Assembly: GCF_001625305.1 (NCBI RefSeq)
Contig: NW_017802935.1
Span: forward strand, 1,042,758-1,106,757
DNA length: 64,000 nt
DNA from: Branchiostoma belcheri
Lineage: Eukaryota > Chordata > Leptocardii > Amphioxiformes > Branchiostomatidae
Direction: 5' to 3'
Shown: positions 1 to 10,962 of the stretch, piece by piece
Numbering within the stretch: position 1 is the stretch's first letter
Layout of the letters: every line of letters begins with the position of its first letter
Position numbers and translations under genes: made by a program
The notes under the pieces: model-generated
Told to the model about the DNA's origin: nothing
The model's input: only the letters and a program-made list of their open reading frames with translations
The model's database searches: none

Positions 1-62
1 AAAGTCGTGCAAGTGCCTTTCCCAAGGGCACGAGGTCGGTGGCAGTGATACTCAGTATTAAG
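1..62 (-). repeat. SINE fragment at window edge
   Basis: The first bases match the body of the tRNA-derived SINE seen more completely at 49076-49305 and 35905-36127, including the shared block gtgcctttcccaagggcac. The element is cut by the window edge, so its head is not visible. Confidence 0.5.
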
Positions 63-568
63 AACGATGTAAGTGGTGCATTTTTATTGTCTATGTATGT
101 ACCTATTGATCATCAATGTGTTTAAGTAGTGATTTTTGCCTGCGTGAATCCTTTTAGTCAATTGTGAAATTTATATTACTAAAATTGTATTCCCAGTTCA
201 ATTCAGCATGCGCGAAGCGGGAACAGCGGGACTGTGAATTCTTAATGTGAGAAATAAATAAACCAATCACTACTACATTGTTCATTGACGACCTCCCTGG
301 GCTTGCACTGGAAACCGTAATTTGTCCACAGAAGCGTGAGGACGCAATGATGGCAGACTTTTTATGGGGCCTGCATGCCCTTTTTCGTAAGGCGTAATCG
401 GGCCTTTCTAAAGTTCGTAATCCGTAGGCAGCCTTCCCAAAAATCAACGTAATTCGTAATAGTACAGCAATTCGTAAAGTCCTAATCATCTCTGAGACTT
501 TAACGTAATTTGTAATCGGCGGCGTAAATTTTGCGAAATTCGTAATCACTACCCCCCATGCAGGCCCT
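63..568. other. Non-coding stretch with recurring CGTAAT words
   Basis: No gene is recognised. Between about 380 and 550 the words cgtaat, ttcgtaat and gtaatt recur about ten times in an irregular spacing, which looks like a decayed simple or minisatellite repeat. Open frames here have no recognisable protein character. Confidence 0.35.
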
Positions 569-864
569 CTTTTTAACGCGTTGTTTTGCCGGCCATCCTA
601 CAACCAGCAGCGGCGGATGCCACGCTGTGGGCGTGTACTAACCTTCTCAGGGCGGCTGGTTGTAGTCTCCACCAGACTTCTTTTGCAGACTGAATAAATC
701 GTAGAAATCGGCCTAAAAAGGGTATCAATTGGCCAGAAAAGCTCAATTTGCCTGCCAAGAATCTCCTTTTTAGGCCGATTTCTACGATTTATTCAGCCTG
801 CAAGAGACGTCTGGTGGAGACTAAGCTGGTTGTAGGATGGCCGGCAAAAGAACTCGTTAAAAAG
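569..864. mobile_element. Foldback (inverted-repeat) element
   Basis: The ends are inverted repeats of about 40 bp: 569-608 (…gttttgccggccatcctac…) against 826-864. Nested inside is a second inverted repeat built on the block aggccgatttctacgattta (about 690-720 against 768-800). There is no coding capacity, so this is a MITE-like or foldback element. Relatives of the outer arm recur near 1510-1545 and 1770-1800. Confidence 0.65.
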
Positions 865-1224
865 TCTACAAAACGCAGCATCAAAACTCCCACCGCCCGG
901 AGGCCTGCACAGGAGGCACGGCTCGAAATACATTTGTGCACAAAATTTTTTGGGTGCACCATATAAAACAAAACCTAATTATCGATCTTACTGCTCCTCT
1001 TGTAAGCTTGAATCTGAAATGGGAGCTAACCGCAAAATCTTACACAAGTACTACAACAAATATTTCATTTTATTCTGACCCTTAGATTCCAAGAATATCC
1101 TGTATACTATTAATACATTTAGTATGTACAAAAATACCAACAGAAAAAAATGGGTGCACAGTTCCAATTTTGGGTGCACTAAGGTGGACATGCACCCAGT
1201 ATATATTTCCAGCCCTGGGAGACT
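865..1224. other. Non-coding, nothing recognised
   Basis: No coding exon or known repeat body is evident. The word gggtgcac occurs several times (about 950, 1151, 1173), which suggests a decayed repeat. Confidence 0.3.
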
Positions 1225-1425
1225 ATATAGAAATATAGAAAGTTTATTGCAAATTCATGCCCGATGGCTAATTGCAAGAACATAATAACAACAGTGAACA
1301 GTGATAATAAGTGATGCTAATGCTACTTTATATATACATTTGTAATTATTGTTGGGTTTGACTTCTTTTCCGTGTGCAGTGGAGTATGAAATGGCCGACA
1401 TTTTGCGATATATATGAATTGGGAG
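1225..1425 (-). repeat. Dispersed repeat copy 1 (possible LINE 3' end)
   Basis: This matches 43262-43445 over its whole length, with shared blocks such as tttattgcaaattcatgcc and gtgtgcagtggagtatgaaat. On the minus strand it ends with a ttgcaataaa-type tail, as in the 3' ends of non-LTR retrotransposons. The family is not identified. Confidence 0.5.
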
Positions 1426-1574
1426 GTGTTAATAGAAATGCAGTTTTTTGTAGGCTGGGAAGGTGTATATAATTTGTTCACAGAAGCGTGAGGACTCGAT
1501 GATGGCAGACTTTTTAACGCGCTCTTTTGCCGGCCGTGGCTGGCGGGTACAAATCCTCTCTGGGCGGCTGGTTG

Positions 1575-1765
1575 TAGCCTCCACACCATGCCAAAAACTG
1601 GGGGTTTAGGGCGTCTCCATGGTCTTTGGGAGCTTTTATGTGCTATTTTCTGATTGCATATAGACAACATAGCCGGCCTGGTTGTATTACCCCCGTTTTT
1701 CGAACTGGGCTAATCAGAAAACAGCCGAAGACCACCCCAGTTCTATAACCCTGCTACGGAGGCTA
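1575..1765. mobile_element. MITE family A, copy 1
   Basis: About 190 bp, bounded by inverted ends tagcctcc…aaaactgggggtt and …cagttctata…ggaggcta. The same non-coding element recurs at 46073-46291, 57323-57518, 59243-59438 and 60431-60621. No transposase frame is present. Confidence 0.7.
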
Positions 1766-2449
1766 GGCTGATTTTAGGATGGCCGGCAAAAGAACTCTAC
1801 AAAACGCAGTATCAAAACTCCCAACCGCCCGGAGGCCTGCACAGGAGACTATAATTTGTCCACAGGAGCGTGAGGACTCGATGATGGCAGGCCGACACGA
1901 CGTCATGCTGAGATAACATGACCGGCGGCCCGACACATATCATCATTAACCTGCCTGCCACTGCCCAATCATGGAGAGAAAGTTTTACCTATTTTATTTA
2001 TCAGGCCATGCTGATTTGATTTTATGGATGACAACCGCGCGCGCATGAATTTTCGGCCGTTTCCAAACAAGAAAATGTTTTCAACCATACTGTGAATCGT
2101 ACAAAACAGTCGCAATATGAGCAAATATATACCATAAGTTGCACACAAAAAAGGAAAACGAAACCAATGTCGTAGAATGCCAAAATCAAAGGGAAAAGGC
2201 GAAAATGTAAACAAATGAATTTGAAGAGTAGATTATTCGCCATAGCATAGTGTCATTTGTTCAACCTTCATAATTAAAGCAACTTTTTTTTGTCCGAGGT
2301 ACGGGCAATTCTACGTTCTAGGAAACGCGGAGACTATCCAGAACCGTGCCTGACCTTCACCCTAACCCATTTAGGCATAGAACAAGACAGGCACGGTTCT
2401 GGATACAATATATATAGCTCTATTACGTTTCATTTGTCACCATTACTAA
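1766..2449. other. Non-coding with repeat fragments
   Basis: At about 2003-2060 lies one end of the GGCCA-type inverted-repeat family (ttttatggatgacaaccgcg); its partner end is not seen. At 2337-2405 lies a short inverted pair of the block ccagaaccgtgcctga and its complement, a family that recurs at 45.3, 46.85 and 61.35-61.5 kb. No gene is recognised. Confidence 0.4.
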
Positions 2450-4415
2450 GTGAGTACCGCATTCAACAAATGGTCCATACTGAAAGGTACGTCGAAATCA
2501 AAGTTTAGTAGCTAAAATCGACATTTATATCAGAAGAAAGACCAGGTAATTTCCTTAATAATATGTTTTTACTGAACTTTTGTTCGTGGATTATCTCTAT
2601 CTACCTTGCCTATTCTCCCCACGAAAGTTTTACATTCATGGCTTTTGACTGATTTATCATCGATGCTGATGAGAAGAGCCGTTATAATTTTTGCCAAATA
2701 ATTAACATCTGAACTTTTGTTGGTGGGTTGGTTCAAAAATATAATTCTAAAAGTTATGTTTGGATGACTAAGATTATCTGCCTACTACCTATTCTCCGCA
2801 CGACGGTTTTCTATCCATTGCTTTTGACTGATTTATCATCGATAATTTCTGCCGAATAATGAACACCTGACACGCGGAGCTCCCATTCCGTGCCGATCCG
2901 GCAAACTGTGCTCTCCAGCAGACCAACTCGCTCGGCATGCTATCTCTCTATTTGGCCGATTCTACCCTTTCCAGCCGCCTCCCGAAGCCTGGTAGAGGCT
3001 AAATTGAGTACCGCATTCAACAAATGGTCCATACTGAAAGGTACGTCGAAATCAAAGTTTAGTAGCTAAAATCGACATTTATATCAGAAGAAAGACCAGG
3101 TAATTTCCTTAATGATATGTTTTGCCTGAACTTTTGTTCGTGGATTATCTATCTACCTTGCCTATTCTCCGCACGGCCGCTTTCTATCCATTGCTTTTGA
3201 CTGATATATCATCGATTCTGCGGCGAAGAGCCGTTATAAGTTTTGCCAAATAATTAACACCTGAAACGCGGAGCTCCCATTCCGTGCCGATCCGGCAAAC
3301 TGTGCTATCCAGCAGACCAACTCGCTCGGCATGCTATCTCTCTATTTGGCCGATTCTACCCTTTCCAGCCGCCTCCCGAAGCCTGGTAGAGGCTAAATTG
3401 AGTACCGCATTCAACAAATGGTCCATACTGAAAGGTACGTCGAAATCAAAGTCTAGTATCTAAAATCGACATTTATATCAGAAGAAAGACCAGGTAATTT
3501 CCTTAATAATATGTTTTTACTGAACTTTTGTTCGTGGATTATCTCTATCTACCTTGCCTATTCTCCTCACGAAAGTTTTACATTCATGGCTTTTGACTGA
3601 TTTACATTGTATCATCGATTCTGCGGCGAAGAGCCGTTATAATTTTTGCCAAATAATTAACATCTGAACTTTTGTTGGTGGGTTGGTTCAAAAATATATA
3701 ATTCTAAAAGTTATGTTTGGATGACTAAGATTATCTACGTACTACCTATTCTCCGCACGAAAGTTTTCTATCCATTGCTTTTGACTGACTTATCATCGAT
3801 AATTTTTGCCAGATAATTAACACCTGACACGCGCAGCTCCCATTCCGTGCCGATCCGGCAAACTGTTCTCTCCAGCAGACCAACTCGCCAACTCGCTCGG
3901 CAAGCTATCTCTCTATTTGGCCGATTCTACCCTTTCCAGCCGCCTCCCGAAGCCTGGTAGATGCTTAAGTGAGTACCGCATTCAACAAATGGTCCATACT
4001 GAAAGGTACGTCGAAATCAAAGTCTAGTATCTAAAATCGACATTTATATCAGAAGAAAGACCAGGTAATTTCCTTAATGATATGTTTTTACTGAACTTTT
4101 GTTCGTGGATTATCTATATCTACCTTGCCTATTCTCCCCACGAAAGTTTTACATTCATGGCTTTTGACTGATTTATCATCCATTCTGATGAGAAGAGCCG
4201 TTATAAGTTTTGCCAAATAATTAACATCTGAACTTTTGTTGGTGGGTTGGTTCAAAAATATACTTCTAAAAGTTATGTTTGGATGACTAAGATTATCTGC
4301 CTACTACCTATTCTCCGCACGACGGTTTTCTATTCATTGCTTTTGACTGATTTATCATCGATAATTTTTGCCAGATAATTAACACCTGACACGCGCAGCT
4401 CCCATTCCGTGCCGA
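2450..4415. repeat. Tandem array, units of about 394-571 bp
   Basis: Four units start with gagtaccgcattcaacaaat at about 2451, 3006, 3400 and 3971. Long units are about 556 and 571 bp, while the third (3006-3399) is about 394 bp and lacks an internal block. Units carry the arm tctatttggccgattctacc, also found in the inverted-repeat element at 60135-60316, so the array may have grown from such an element. No coding content is seen. Confidence 0.8.
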
Positions 4416-4619
4416 CCGCGCTGATAAAGGGGGCCCATCTGCCGCTGGCCCGGGCGAGATACGGGCCGGGCGAACCGATCACGACCTCTGCTGCTTTATG
4501 GGCCATGAAGGGCGCGCGCGCGGCTGTTGTTTGAATAGACGTTCTGCTGAAATCCGTTTTTCTCCCAAAATCCACGCTCTGACGACCCTGCAAAGGAACC
4601 ACGCGTCGTAAACCCCACA

Positions 4620-5935
4620 TAAAACATGATATAAACCCCACACAAAACTAGAACGTGTTATGAGGGTTATAAACTATATCAACGTGAATAATTGTCTAAA
4701 AAATCCTACAAAACAATGTGCAGAATTGTCTAACAAATACCACAAAACTGTTGTTTAAATAGAGGTTCTGCTCAAATCCGTTTTTCTCTCTCCACATCCA
4801 CGCATCGACGGAACCGCTCCATAAACCCCACACAAAACGTATTACGAGGTTTGGGGGGAGGGGATATCATAAACTAATATCAACGTGAAGAATTATCTAC
4901 AAACAAGTTGACTTGGTGTTGAATGATGAATGTATTGTTTTTTTTTGTATCACTATACCTTTTGTCGCTGTTCTTTTACCCATTTACTTCAGATCTTCAA
5001 TGTTATGTAAGAATATACAGTAGGCCTTTGGTGCCTGAAATAAAGAATAAAAAATTAAAAAACTTCTACAAAACTAAAACGTCTTACGAGGTTTGGAGGA
5101 CGTTATAAACTATATAAACGTGAAGAATTGTTAGAACGTAATATTATACGGTTTGTAGGCACGTTATAAATTATATTTACGGAAGAATTGTATAAAAAAA
5201 GACATCCCACAAACCTAGAACGGGAAAAAACTCACAAAAGTAGGGTGCATTACGAGATTTGCTGGACGTTATAAACTATATAAGAGACGTCAAACCCTTC
5301 AGACATATTTTAGACATAGCTGTAGTTTCAGACAATTACCTTTCATTATGCAGATTTTGAAGTTATTTTGTACTCTGTTTCAATGTTCTTTTAGCCGTTT
5401 TATTTCGAGAAGGAATTTCTAATGAATATCAACGTGAAGAATTGTCTAAAAAAATACCACGGTTTGGGCCACATTTAAATTATATCAACGTTAAGAATTG
5501 TGTAAAAAAAATCACAAAAATAGAACGTACTATTTCGAGGTTTGGGGGACGTTATAGAGTATATCAAGGCCAGGAATCGTGTTCAAAAATCCCACGAAAC
5601 TACTACATATTATTACGAGGTTAGGGGGACGACGATCGAACTATAAAAAAGGGAAGAATTGTATTAAAATGAACATAATAAAAATATAAAATAAAATAAA
5701 CTATAATGTATTACGCGGTTTGGTAGGTGTTATTAACAATACCAACGTGAAGAATCGTCTAAAAAAAGTCTCACAAAACTGAAACGTATTACGATGTTTG
5801 GGCCACATTTAAATTATATCAACGTGAAGTATTATCTTAAAAGTCCCACAAAACTAGAACGTGTTACGCGGTTTCCTTCCTTGCTTCCTTACTACGTTTG
5901 GGGGACGGTAAAAACTATATCAACGTCAAGGATCG
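4620..5935. repeat. Degenerate satellite, unit about 75-90 bp
   Basis: A loose unit made of cacaaaactagaacgt, attacgaggtttgggggacg, ttataaactatatcaacg and tgaagaattgtctaaaaaa repeats a dozen or more times. Unit length varies and unrelated A/T-rich insertions interrupt it, for example at 4925-5060 and 5290-5420. Frames read through it have no protein character. Confidence 0.7.
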
Positions 5936-6300
5936 ACCACAAAAGTATAGAAAGAAACGGTTATACATGGCAATCCACGAAATACCAGTATATTGGCGAC
6001 AAATTTTGTCCTCGTATTCACTACTCTGGTGCTGGTGAATAAAAAGTAAAGTAGGGTATTGAAATCCGCGACGTCCCTCATTGTATCTCGATAATATTCA
6101 TCACAAATGGGACAGATAACTACTATATCTACGGTTGATAAGAAATTGGTTCTGATTTTATTAACACTGGTTTTATACATTAGATAGGAATAAAATGTCC
6201 TTGATAAAATCATGTGGGGAATTTGCTGACCCCTCGTTACCTTCCGTGCGCCCTTGTAAAATGCGGAAAGGTGTAACAAGGCCCAGGGGGATTCCCTGGC

Positions 6301-6707
6301 TTAGGCCACACCGCCTTAATTTTATGGATGACATCCACGCGCGCATTGATTTTCTCCTGTTCTCAAAAAAAAATATCACGTCCATCGACCTGGCTCTAGG
6401 CCTGGCTCTAGGCCTGGATAGTCCATGGTACAATACGGAGCCGGGCACCCAGGTTACCGAAGCTCCACGACTCAAGAACTCAAGTATATACGTATAGTGT
6501 CGATTTATAAATTCCGCAAAAAGCCAGCATGTTCCGGCTTGTCGTATACATCGCGTTTTACTGCTGCAAATTCACAACACCAGCTTTGCATGATTCCTGT
6601 AGTTTTAGTAGCATTTTTTTTTAATTTTTGGCCGGAATTTTTTTTATTCGCCCGCGTGCACTAGTTAGGAAGTCTTCAGAGGATAAAATTAAGACGGTGT
6701 GGCCTAA
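6301..6707. mobile_element. TTAGGCCACACC inverted-repeat element (copy 1)
   Basis: The left end ttaggccacaccgccttaat and right end attaagacggtgtggcctaa are inverted repeats. The interior has no transposase. It is the same subtype as 62056-62508, with the shared interior block ttatggatgacatccacgcg. It is a non-autonomous DNA element (MITE-like) whose superfamily I cannot assign. Confidence 0.7.
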
Positions 6708-7065
6708 TGGGGTAGGGTGCAGTTGGCAATCCCTCTGAAGGACAACAGTAAAAACCGGGCAATTATCAGATAACGAGACCCCGTAAAGGATGAGCCCACT
6801 TGAAACACATTGAAACTTGTTTGATTACCAGTATTGTTGGTGCAAAGTATTACTCTCCACCAGAGTATGTGACAGCACAAAAACTATGGGAAAATGGATA
6901 AACATATGTTGAAATGGGGTCCACTGTATGGTAAATTGTTATACTAATGTATTGTTTGAAAAATATCTCTGGGTATTTGTTATTCTTGTAATACTATGTG
7001 AACATGTCCTCTGTTTTCTTTGCTTTTGAAATAATAATAAAGATTATTTTTAAAAAAAGTATTAC
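6708..7065. other. Non-coding; possible retroposon 3' tail
   Basis: No gene is recognised. The segment ends in an A/T-rich tail with an aataataataaag block (about 7030-7060) that could be the 3' end of a retroposed sequence. No protein match is seen upstream of it. Confidence 0.3.
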
Positions 7066-7299
7066 TCTCCAAGCAGAGCTTGGGGCTTAGGCTTATTTTT
7101 GACGTGTTTTGGGAGCGTTTTTATTGGGGTTTCTTTTATGTACTCGTATCTTTTTTTTTTACTTTGAGCAAGTGCACTATACATATAATACCCTTGCTTC
7201 GACGGGCGAATCGGATACTGTCTGGCCAATTTGATACTGTCTTGCCAATTTGATGAATTTAATACTGTATTGCAGGCACTAAAAGGTCTGCTTGAAGAG
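7066..7299. mobile_element. CTCTCCAAGCAGA MITE (copy 1, diverged)
   Basis: The left end is tctccaagcagag and the degraded right end is tctgcttgaagag. Better preserved copies lie at 8567-8730 and 63566-63722. No coding capacity. Confidence 0.5.
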
Positions 7300-7529
7300 T
7301 AGTAAAGCATATCTGGCCACATCATTCAATATCATTTCCTGGAATACCGGCATTGTGCACAACGGCAGATAGTGGCATTGTCTATAATCATCACCATCAT
7401 ATCTTGTCATACTAAGATAGCCCATGAACAAAAAAAGGCAGGAAGCAATTGGCACATAGAAAGGACGTAAAACGCTTCCTAGATATGTCTGGAACGTTAA
7501 GATACGGTCAAATCCGTACATCGCAAAAT

Positions 7530-8195
7530 GGTGGAGAAAGAAAGTATATAAAGAAGGGGAGAATAAAATGTTATGAATTTTATGAATCATGAAAATAAGT
7601 CCGCTGAAAGAGGGAAATGAAAGAAAGAAAACCAGTTTAACAGAAGACTAACACAATATCATTGTGGTGTTTTAAGCCACAGACTAAATAATGCTCGACA
7701 AAGAAAGTATGTAAAGAAGGGAAAAATAAACTGTTATTAATTTTATGAATCATGGAAAGAAGGTCACTGAACGACAGAAAAGAAAACTAGTTTTACAGAA
7801 GACTAACCCAATATCACAGTGGTCTTTTATGGTGTTTTAAGTCTCAGACTACATAATGCTCGACAACGAAAGTATAATATTTATGAAGAAGGGGAAAATA
7901 AACTGTTATGAATTTTATGAATCATGGAAAGAAGGCCACTGAACGAGAGAAAATAAAACTAGTTTGACAGAAGACTAACCCAATATCATAGTGGTCTTTT
8001 ATGGTGTTTTAAGCCACGGGACTACATGATGCTCGACAACGAAAGTACGTATATAAAGAAAGGGAAAATAAACTGTTATGAATTTTATGAACCATGGAAA
8101 GAAGGTCACTGAACGACAGAAAAGAAAACTAGTTTGACAGAAGACTAACCCAATATCCTAGTGGTCTTTTATGGCCTCAGACTACACAATGCTTG
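7530..8195. repeat. Tandem array, unit about 165-174 bp, four copies
   Basis: Units begin near 7530, 7693, 7858 and 8032 and share gttatgaattttatgaatca, agaagactaacccaatatc and gtggtcttttatggtgtttt. Copies differ by a few substitutions and small indels. No coding function is visible. Confidence 0.8.
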
Positions 8196-8566
8196 TCACA
8201 ACTAATGATCATCCACAGAAACAGCCATTGATACTGGCCATTCTCCCGCCTCCCGGCACGCAATAACACGGCTTGACCTTTTGTGTCAACCCGGCGACCC
8301 GGAGCTAACTCCACGCGTCAGAATTCCCCATGTATAATTGCGGGGCCGTTGTCGGCTGACCTTTCCGTCGAAAGAGAGCGCTCCGATAACGGAAAGGTCA
8401 TCTGTTGGAATCTGAAATGTCGGGACGTTATGGGGATGGGGTGAGACGGAGGGAGATTTCATGGCCACCCTGAAAGGTGCTGATTTCTACTCTTCGCGTA
8501 CCTTAATTAATAATAAATCTTAATAGACTAGTGATACATATATACTCCTAGTCAGAACCTAAATAA

Positions 8567-8730
8567 TCTCCAAGCAGATCCCTTTCGTTGGAAAAAAGAC
8601 AGTATCAAATTAGCCAGGCAGTATCCATTAGCCAGAGAAGGTCGTCGGCCACCGACGGTGGGGGTAGCGACAAAAAAACGGCCATATGTAAAAAGCTAAC
8701 GATCATTCCCCCACAACCTCTGCTTGGAGA
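8567..8730. mobile_element. CTCTCCAAGCAGA MITE (copy 2)
   Basis: 164 bp with terminal inverted repeats tctccaagcaga / tctgcttggaga. The interior is shared with 63566-63722 (acagtatcaaatt, cagtatccattagccagaga, aaaagctaacgatcattccc). Non-autonomous element. Confidence 0.7.
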
Positions 8731-8867
8731 GTAAACCGAAACACAGCTACCCCTTTATGCATGCTATCAATTTGCTATGTTGAACATGAAACTAATGAAA
8801 AGCCATCACTGTCAAATTAGCCATTACCTACATGTAGGTGCAACTGAACCGAAGAAGGGTTGTCATC

Positions 8868-9050
8868 TAAAGCGTGTTTGTGTGTGTCTGTATTTGTGTG
8901 TGCATAGGTGTCTAAGTGATTGTTTCTGTGTGTGTGTGTGTGATTATATGTGTGTGTGTGATTATGTGCGTGTGTGAATGTGTGTGTGTGTGTGTGATTA
9001 TCTGTTTATGTGAGTCTCTCTCTCTGCATGTGTGTGTTGTGAATGAACTT
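8868..9050. repeat. TG-rich low-complexity tract
   Basis: An imperfect (TG)n microsatellite with interspersed attat and ctctct blocks. Open frames across it are repeat artefacts. Confidence 0.8.
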
Positions 9051-9496
9051 GCGAGAGATAATGTTACGACCTCTTACACCTCAGGATAGTACTGCAGCAG
9101 CCGTCATTTGGTTTTGGCAAGGAGATCCAGTCATTTGATTGAACCTGCTTGGTTTGGTCAATCTACCGACATGTGTGTAGTAGATTCAAGTAAAATCGTT
9201 TGTCGGCGACTAACGGAATCTGTAGTTGAACAGGTACCTATCCAAAATTATGTCTGTATAAACGATGGTAGATGATGAGTGTTAGCACCTCTAGTGGACA
9301 CAAAAATCTTTCGGACACTCTAGGAGGAAGAGGGCCACCCTGACGATGCCAGATAGATTTTGAAAACTGTAAGACATTTCGCAAGTAGCATCCACTACTT
9401 TTCGTCAGTGTCACTCACTAATGGAATCTGTACTACAAGTTGAACAGGTATTTATAAAACAAATATGTTTGTACCGGTACTGTAGTAGTGCTATTT
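9051..9496. other. Decayed end of the ZSWIM7 exon array
   Basis: No intact exon is found. The block at about 9284-9355 (cacctctagtggac…, …gagggccaccctgacgatgcc…) resembles the intronic part of the array units at 9.7-10.9 kb, so a further unit probably once extended here. The words ggaatctgtagttgaacagg (9216) and ggaatctgtactacaagttg (9423) form a short direct repeat about 206 bp apart. Confidence 0.4.
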
Positions 9497-9674
9497 TCAT
9501 TGAGATGTATCTTTGTTCATCAGTAGACCAACAAGTTCTTCGTCTGAGACATTTAGTTCCTGACACGCCTCCATGGCCTGTGAGAGCTGCACGGCTAGTA
9601 CATGCTTACACACCAGAGCCTCCCCCTTCATCAGCGCAGCATAGGTGAAGTACGTGCAGGGGCAGTACACAATC
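9497..9674 (-). pseudogene. Extra copy of ZSWIM7 last exon (copy A, frame intact)
   Basis: A downstream tandem copy of the second half of ZSWIM7 exon 2. It follows a plausible acceptor (…ctgccattag, ending at 9675) and encodes the Y-C-P-C part of the SWIM finger, then V-C-K-H, the C-terminal helix region and a stop at 9497-9499. The frame is open throughout. The part of exon 2 upstream of the finger is missing. Its acceptor leaves one base before the first codon, whereas exon 1 ends with one extra base, so direct splicing from exon 1 would break the frame. It could be a decaying duplicate or part of an unseen alternative transcript. Confidence 0.7.
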
Positions 9675-9889
9675 CTAATGGCAGAAGAAAGGTGTTACCA
9701 CCGGTATCACCTCTTGTGGACTTGGCGCTCTTTCGAGTTTGGGACATTCTTGAGGGGACAGAGGGCCAACTTAGATGCCAGAACCACAACTGTATTAAAG
9801 TTTCAGTTTATTGGGATGCCCTTTAGCCCCTTACAAGAACAGAACAGATACATACATGTACTGGTACTGGACTACTAGTAGTGTCATCA

Positions 9890-10070
9890 TCATTGATGAG
9901 CTGTGTCTTTGTTCATCAGAACACCAACAAGATGTTCGTCTGAGACATTTAGTTCCTGGCACGCCTCCATGGCCTGTGACAGCTGCACGGCTAGTACATG
10001 CTTACACACCAGAGCCTCCCCCTTCATGTGTGCAGCATAGGTGAAATACGTGCAGGGACAGTACACAGTC
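9890..10070 (-). pseudogene. Extra copy of ZSWIM7 last exon (copy B, frame intact)
   Basis: The second downstream copy, with acceptor-like …ctgccatcag before 10070 and stop at 9890-9892. The SWIM residues C-x-C and C-x-H are kept. It differs from exon 2 by a few changes, including His for Leu before the Met-Lys-Gly-Glu segment and E-H-L-V-G-V for E-E-L-V-G-L near the end. The phase is the same as copy A and does not match exon 1. Confidence 0.7.
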
Positions 10071-10251
10071 CTGATGGCAGAAGAAAAGTGTTACCACCGG
10101 TATCACCTCTTGTGGACTCCACGCTCTTTAGAGTTTGGGACATAATTCCAGGGGCCAACATAGATGATAGCTGCCAGAACCACAGGTCTAGTACATTTTA
10201 CACAAACAGAACACGTGCACTGGTAGTCTGGTACTATGATAAGCGCCATCG

Positions 10252-10431
10252 TCACTGAGCTGTAGCTGTGTCTTTGTTCATCAGAAGACCAACAAGTTCT
10301 TCGTCTGAGACATTTAGTTCCTGGCACGCCACCATGGCCTGAGAGCTGCACGGCTAGTACATGCTTACACACCAGAGCCTCTCCCTTCATCAGCGCAGCA
10401 TAGGTGAAATGCGTGCACGGACAGTACAGGC
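10252..10431 (-). pseudogene. Extra copy of ZSWIM7 last exon (copy C, frameshifted)
   Basis: The third downstream copy. A 2-bp deletion (gcctgagagctg where the others have gcctgtgagagctg, near 10340) shifts the frame just after the V-C-K-H-V-L-A-V-Q-L-S segment, so the normal C-terminus is lost. Its intron-like flank (10432-10600) is the most diverged of the set, while the exon part stays nearly identical apart from the deletion. Confidence 0.75.
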
Positions 10432-10619
10432 CTGATGGTGGAACTTAGTTAGAAGATGGGTATTATCATCTCCCTACTAGTAGTGGACTTAAAACTCTTT
10501 GAAGTTTGGAACATTATTGAGGGAAGAGGACTAACACAGATGATAGATGCCAGAACCACAACTCTATAACCTGTTACACGAACAGAACACGTGCACTGGT
10601 ACTATGATAAGCGCCATCG

Positions 10620-10792
10620 TCACTGAGCTGCAGCTGTATCTTTGTTCATCAGAAGACCAACAAGTTCTTCGTCTGAGACGTTTAGTTCCTGGCACGCCCT
10701 CATGGCCTGTGACAGCTGCACGGCTAGTACATGCTTACACACCAGAGCCTCCCCCTTCATGTGTGCAGCATAGGTGAAGTACGTGCAGGGGC
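10620..10792 (-). pseudogene. Extra copy of ZSWIM7 last exon (copy D, missing first SWIM Cys)
   Basis: The fourth copy, nearest the real last exon. The frame is open to the stop at 10620-10622, but about ten bases carrying the Tyr-Cys codons are missing at the 5' edge. Only P-C follows the candidate acceptor (…ctgccattag), so the first Cys of the C-x-C pair is gone. Its acceptor phase would fit exon 1, but such splicing would also drop about 31 residues of exon 2. Confidence 0.7.
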
Positions 10793-10962
10793 CTAATGGC
10801 AGAAGAAAGGTGTTACCTCCGGTATCACCTCTTGTGGACTTGGCGCTCTTTGGAGTTTGGGACATTCTTGGGGCCAACATAGATGATAGATGCCAGAACC
10901 ACAAGTCTATAACATGTCACACGAACAGAACACGTGCACTGGTACTATAATAAGCGCCATCG

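Noticed and set aside
573..971. Opposite-strand frames near 570-970
   Set aside because: They are mirror readings of a foldback element and have no protein-family features.
4330..4641. GC-rich minus-strand frame around 4410-4620
   Set aside because: No motif, no splice support, and it crosses the boundary between two repeat arrays.
4620..5935. CRISPR-like alternation of repeats and spacers
   Set aside because: The repeats are degenerate, vary in length and lie in an intron-bearing eukaryotic genome; a satellite explains them.
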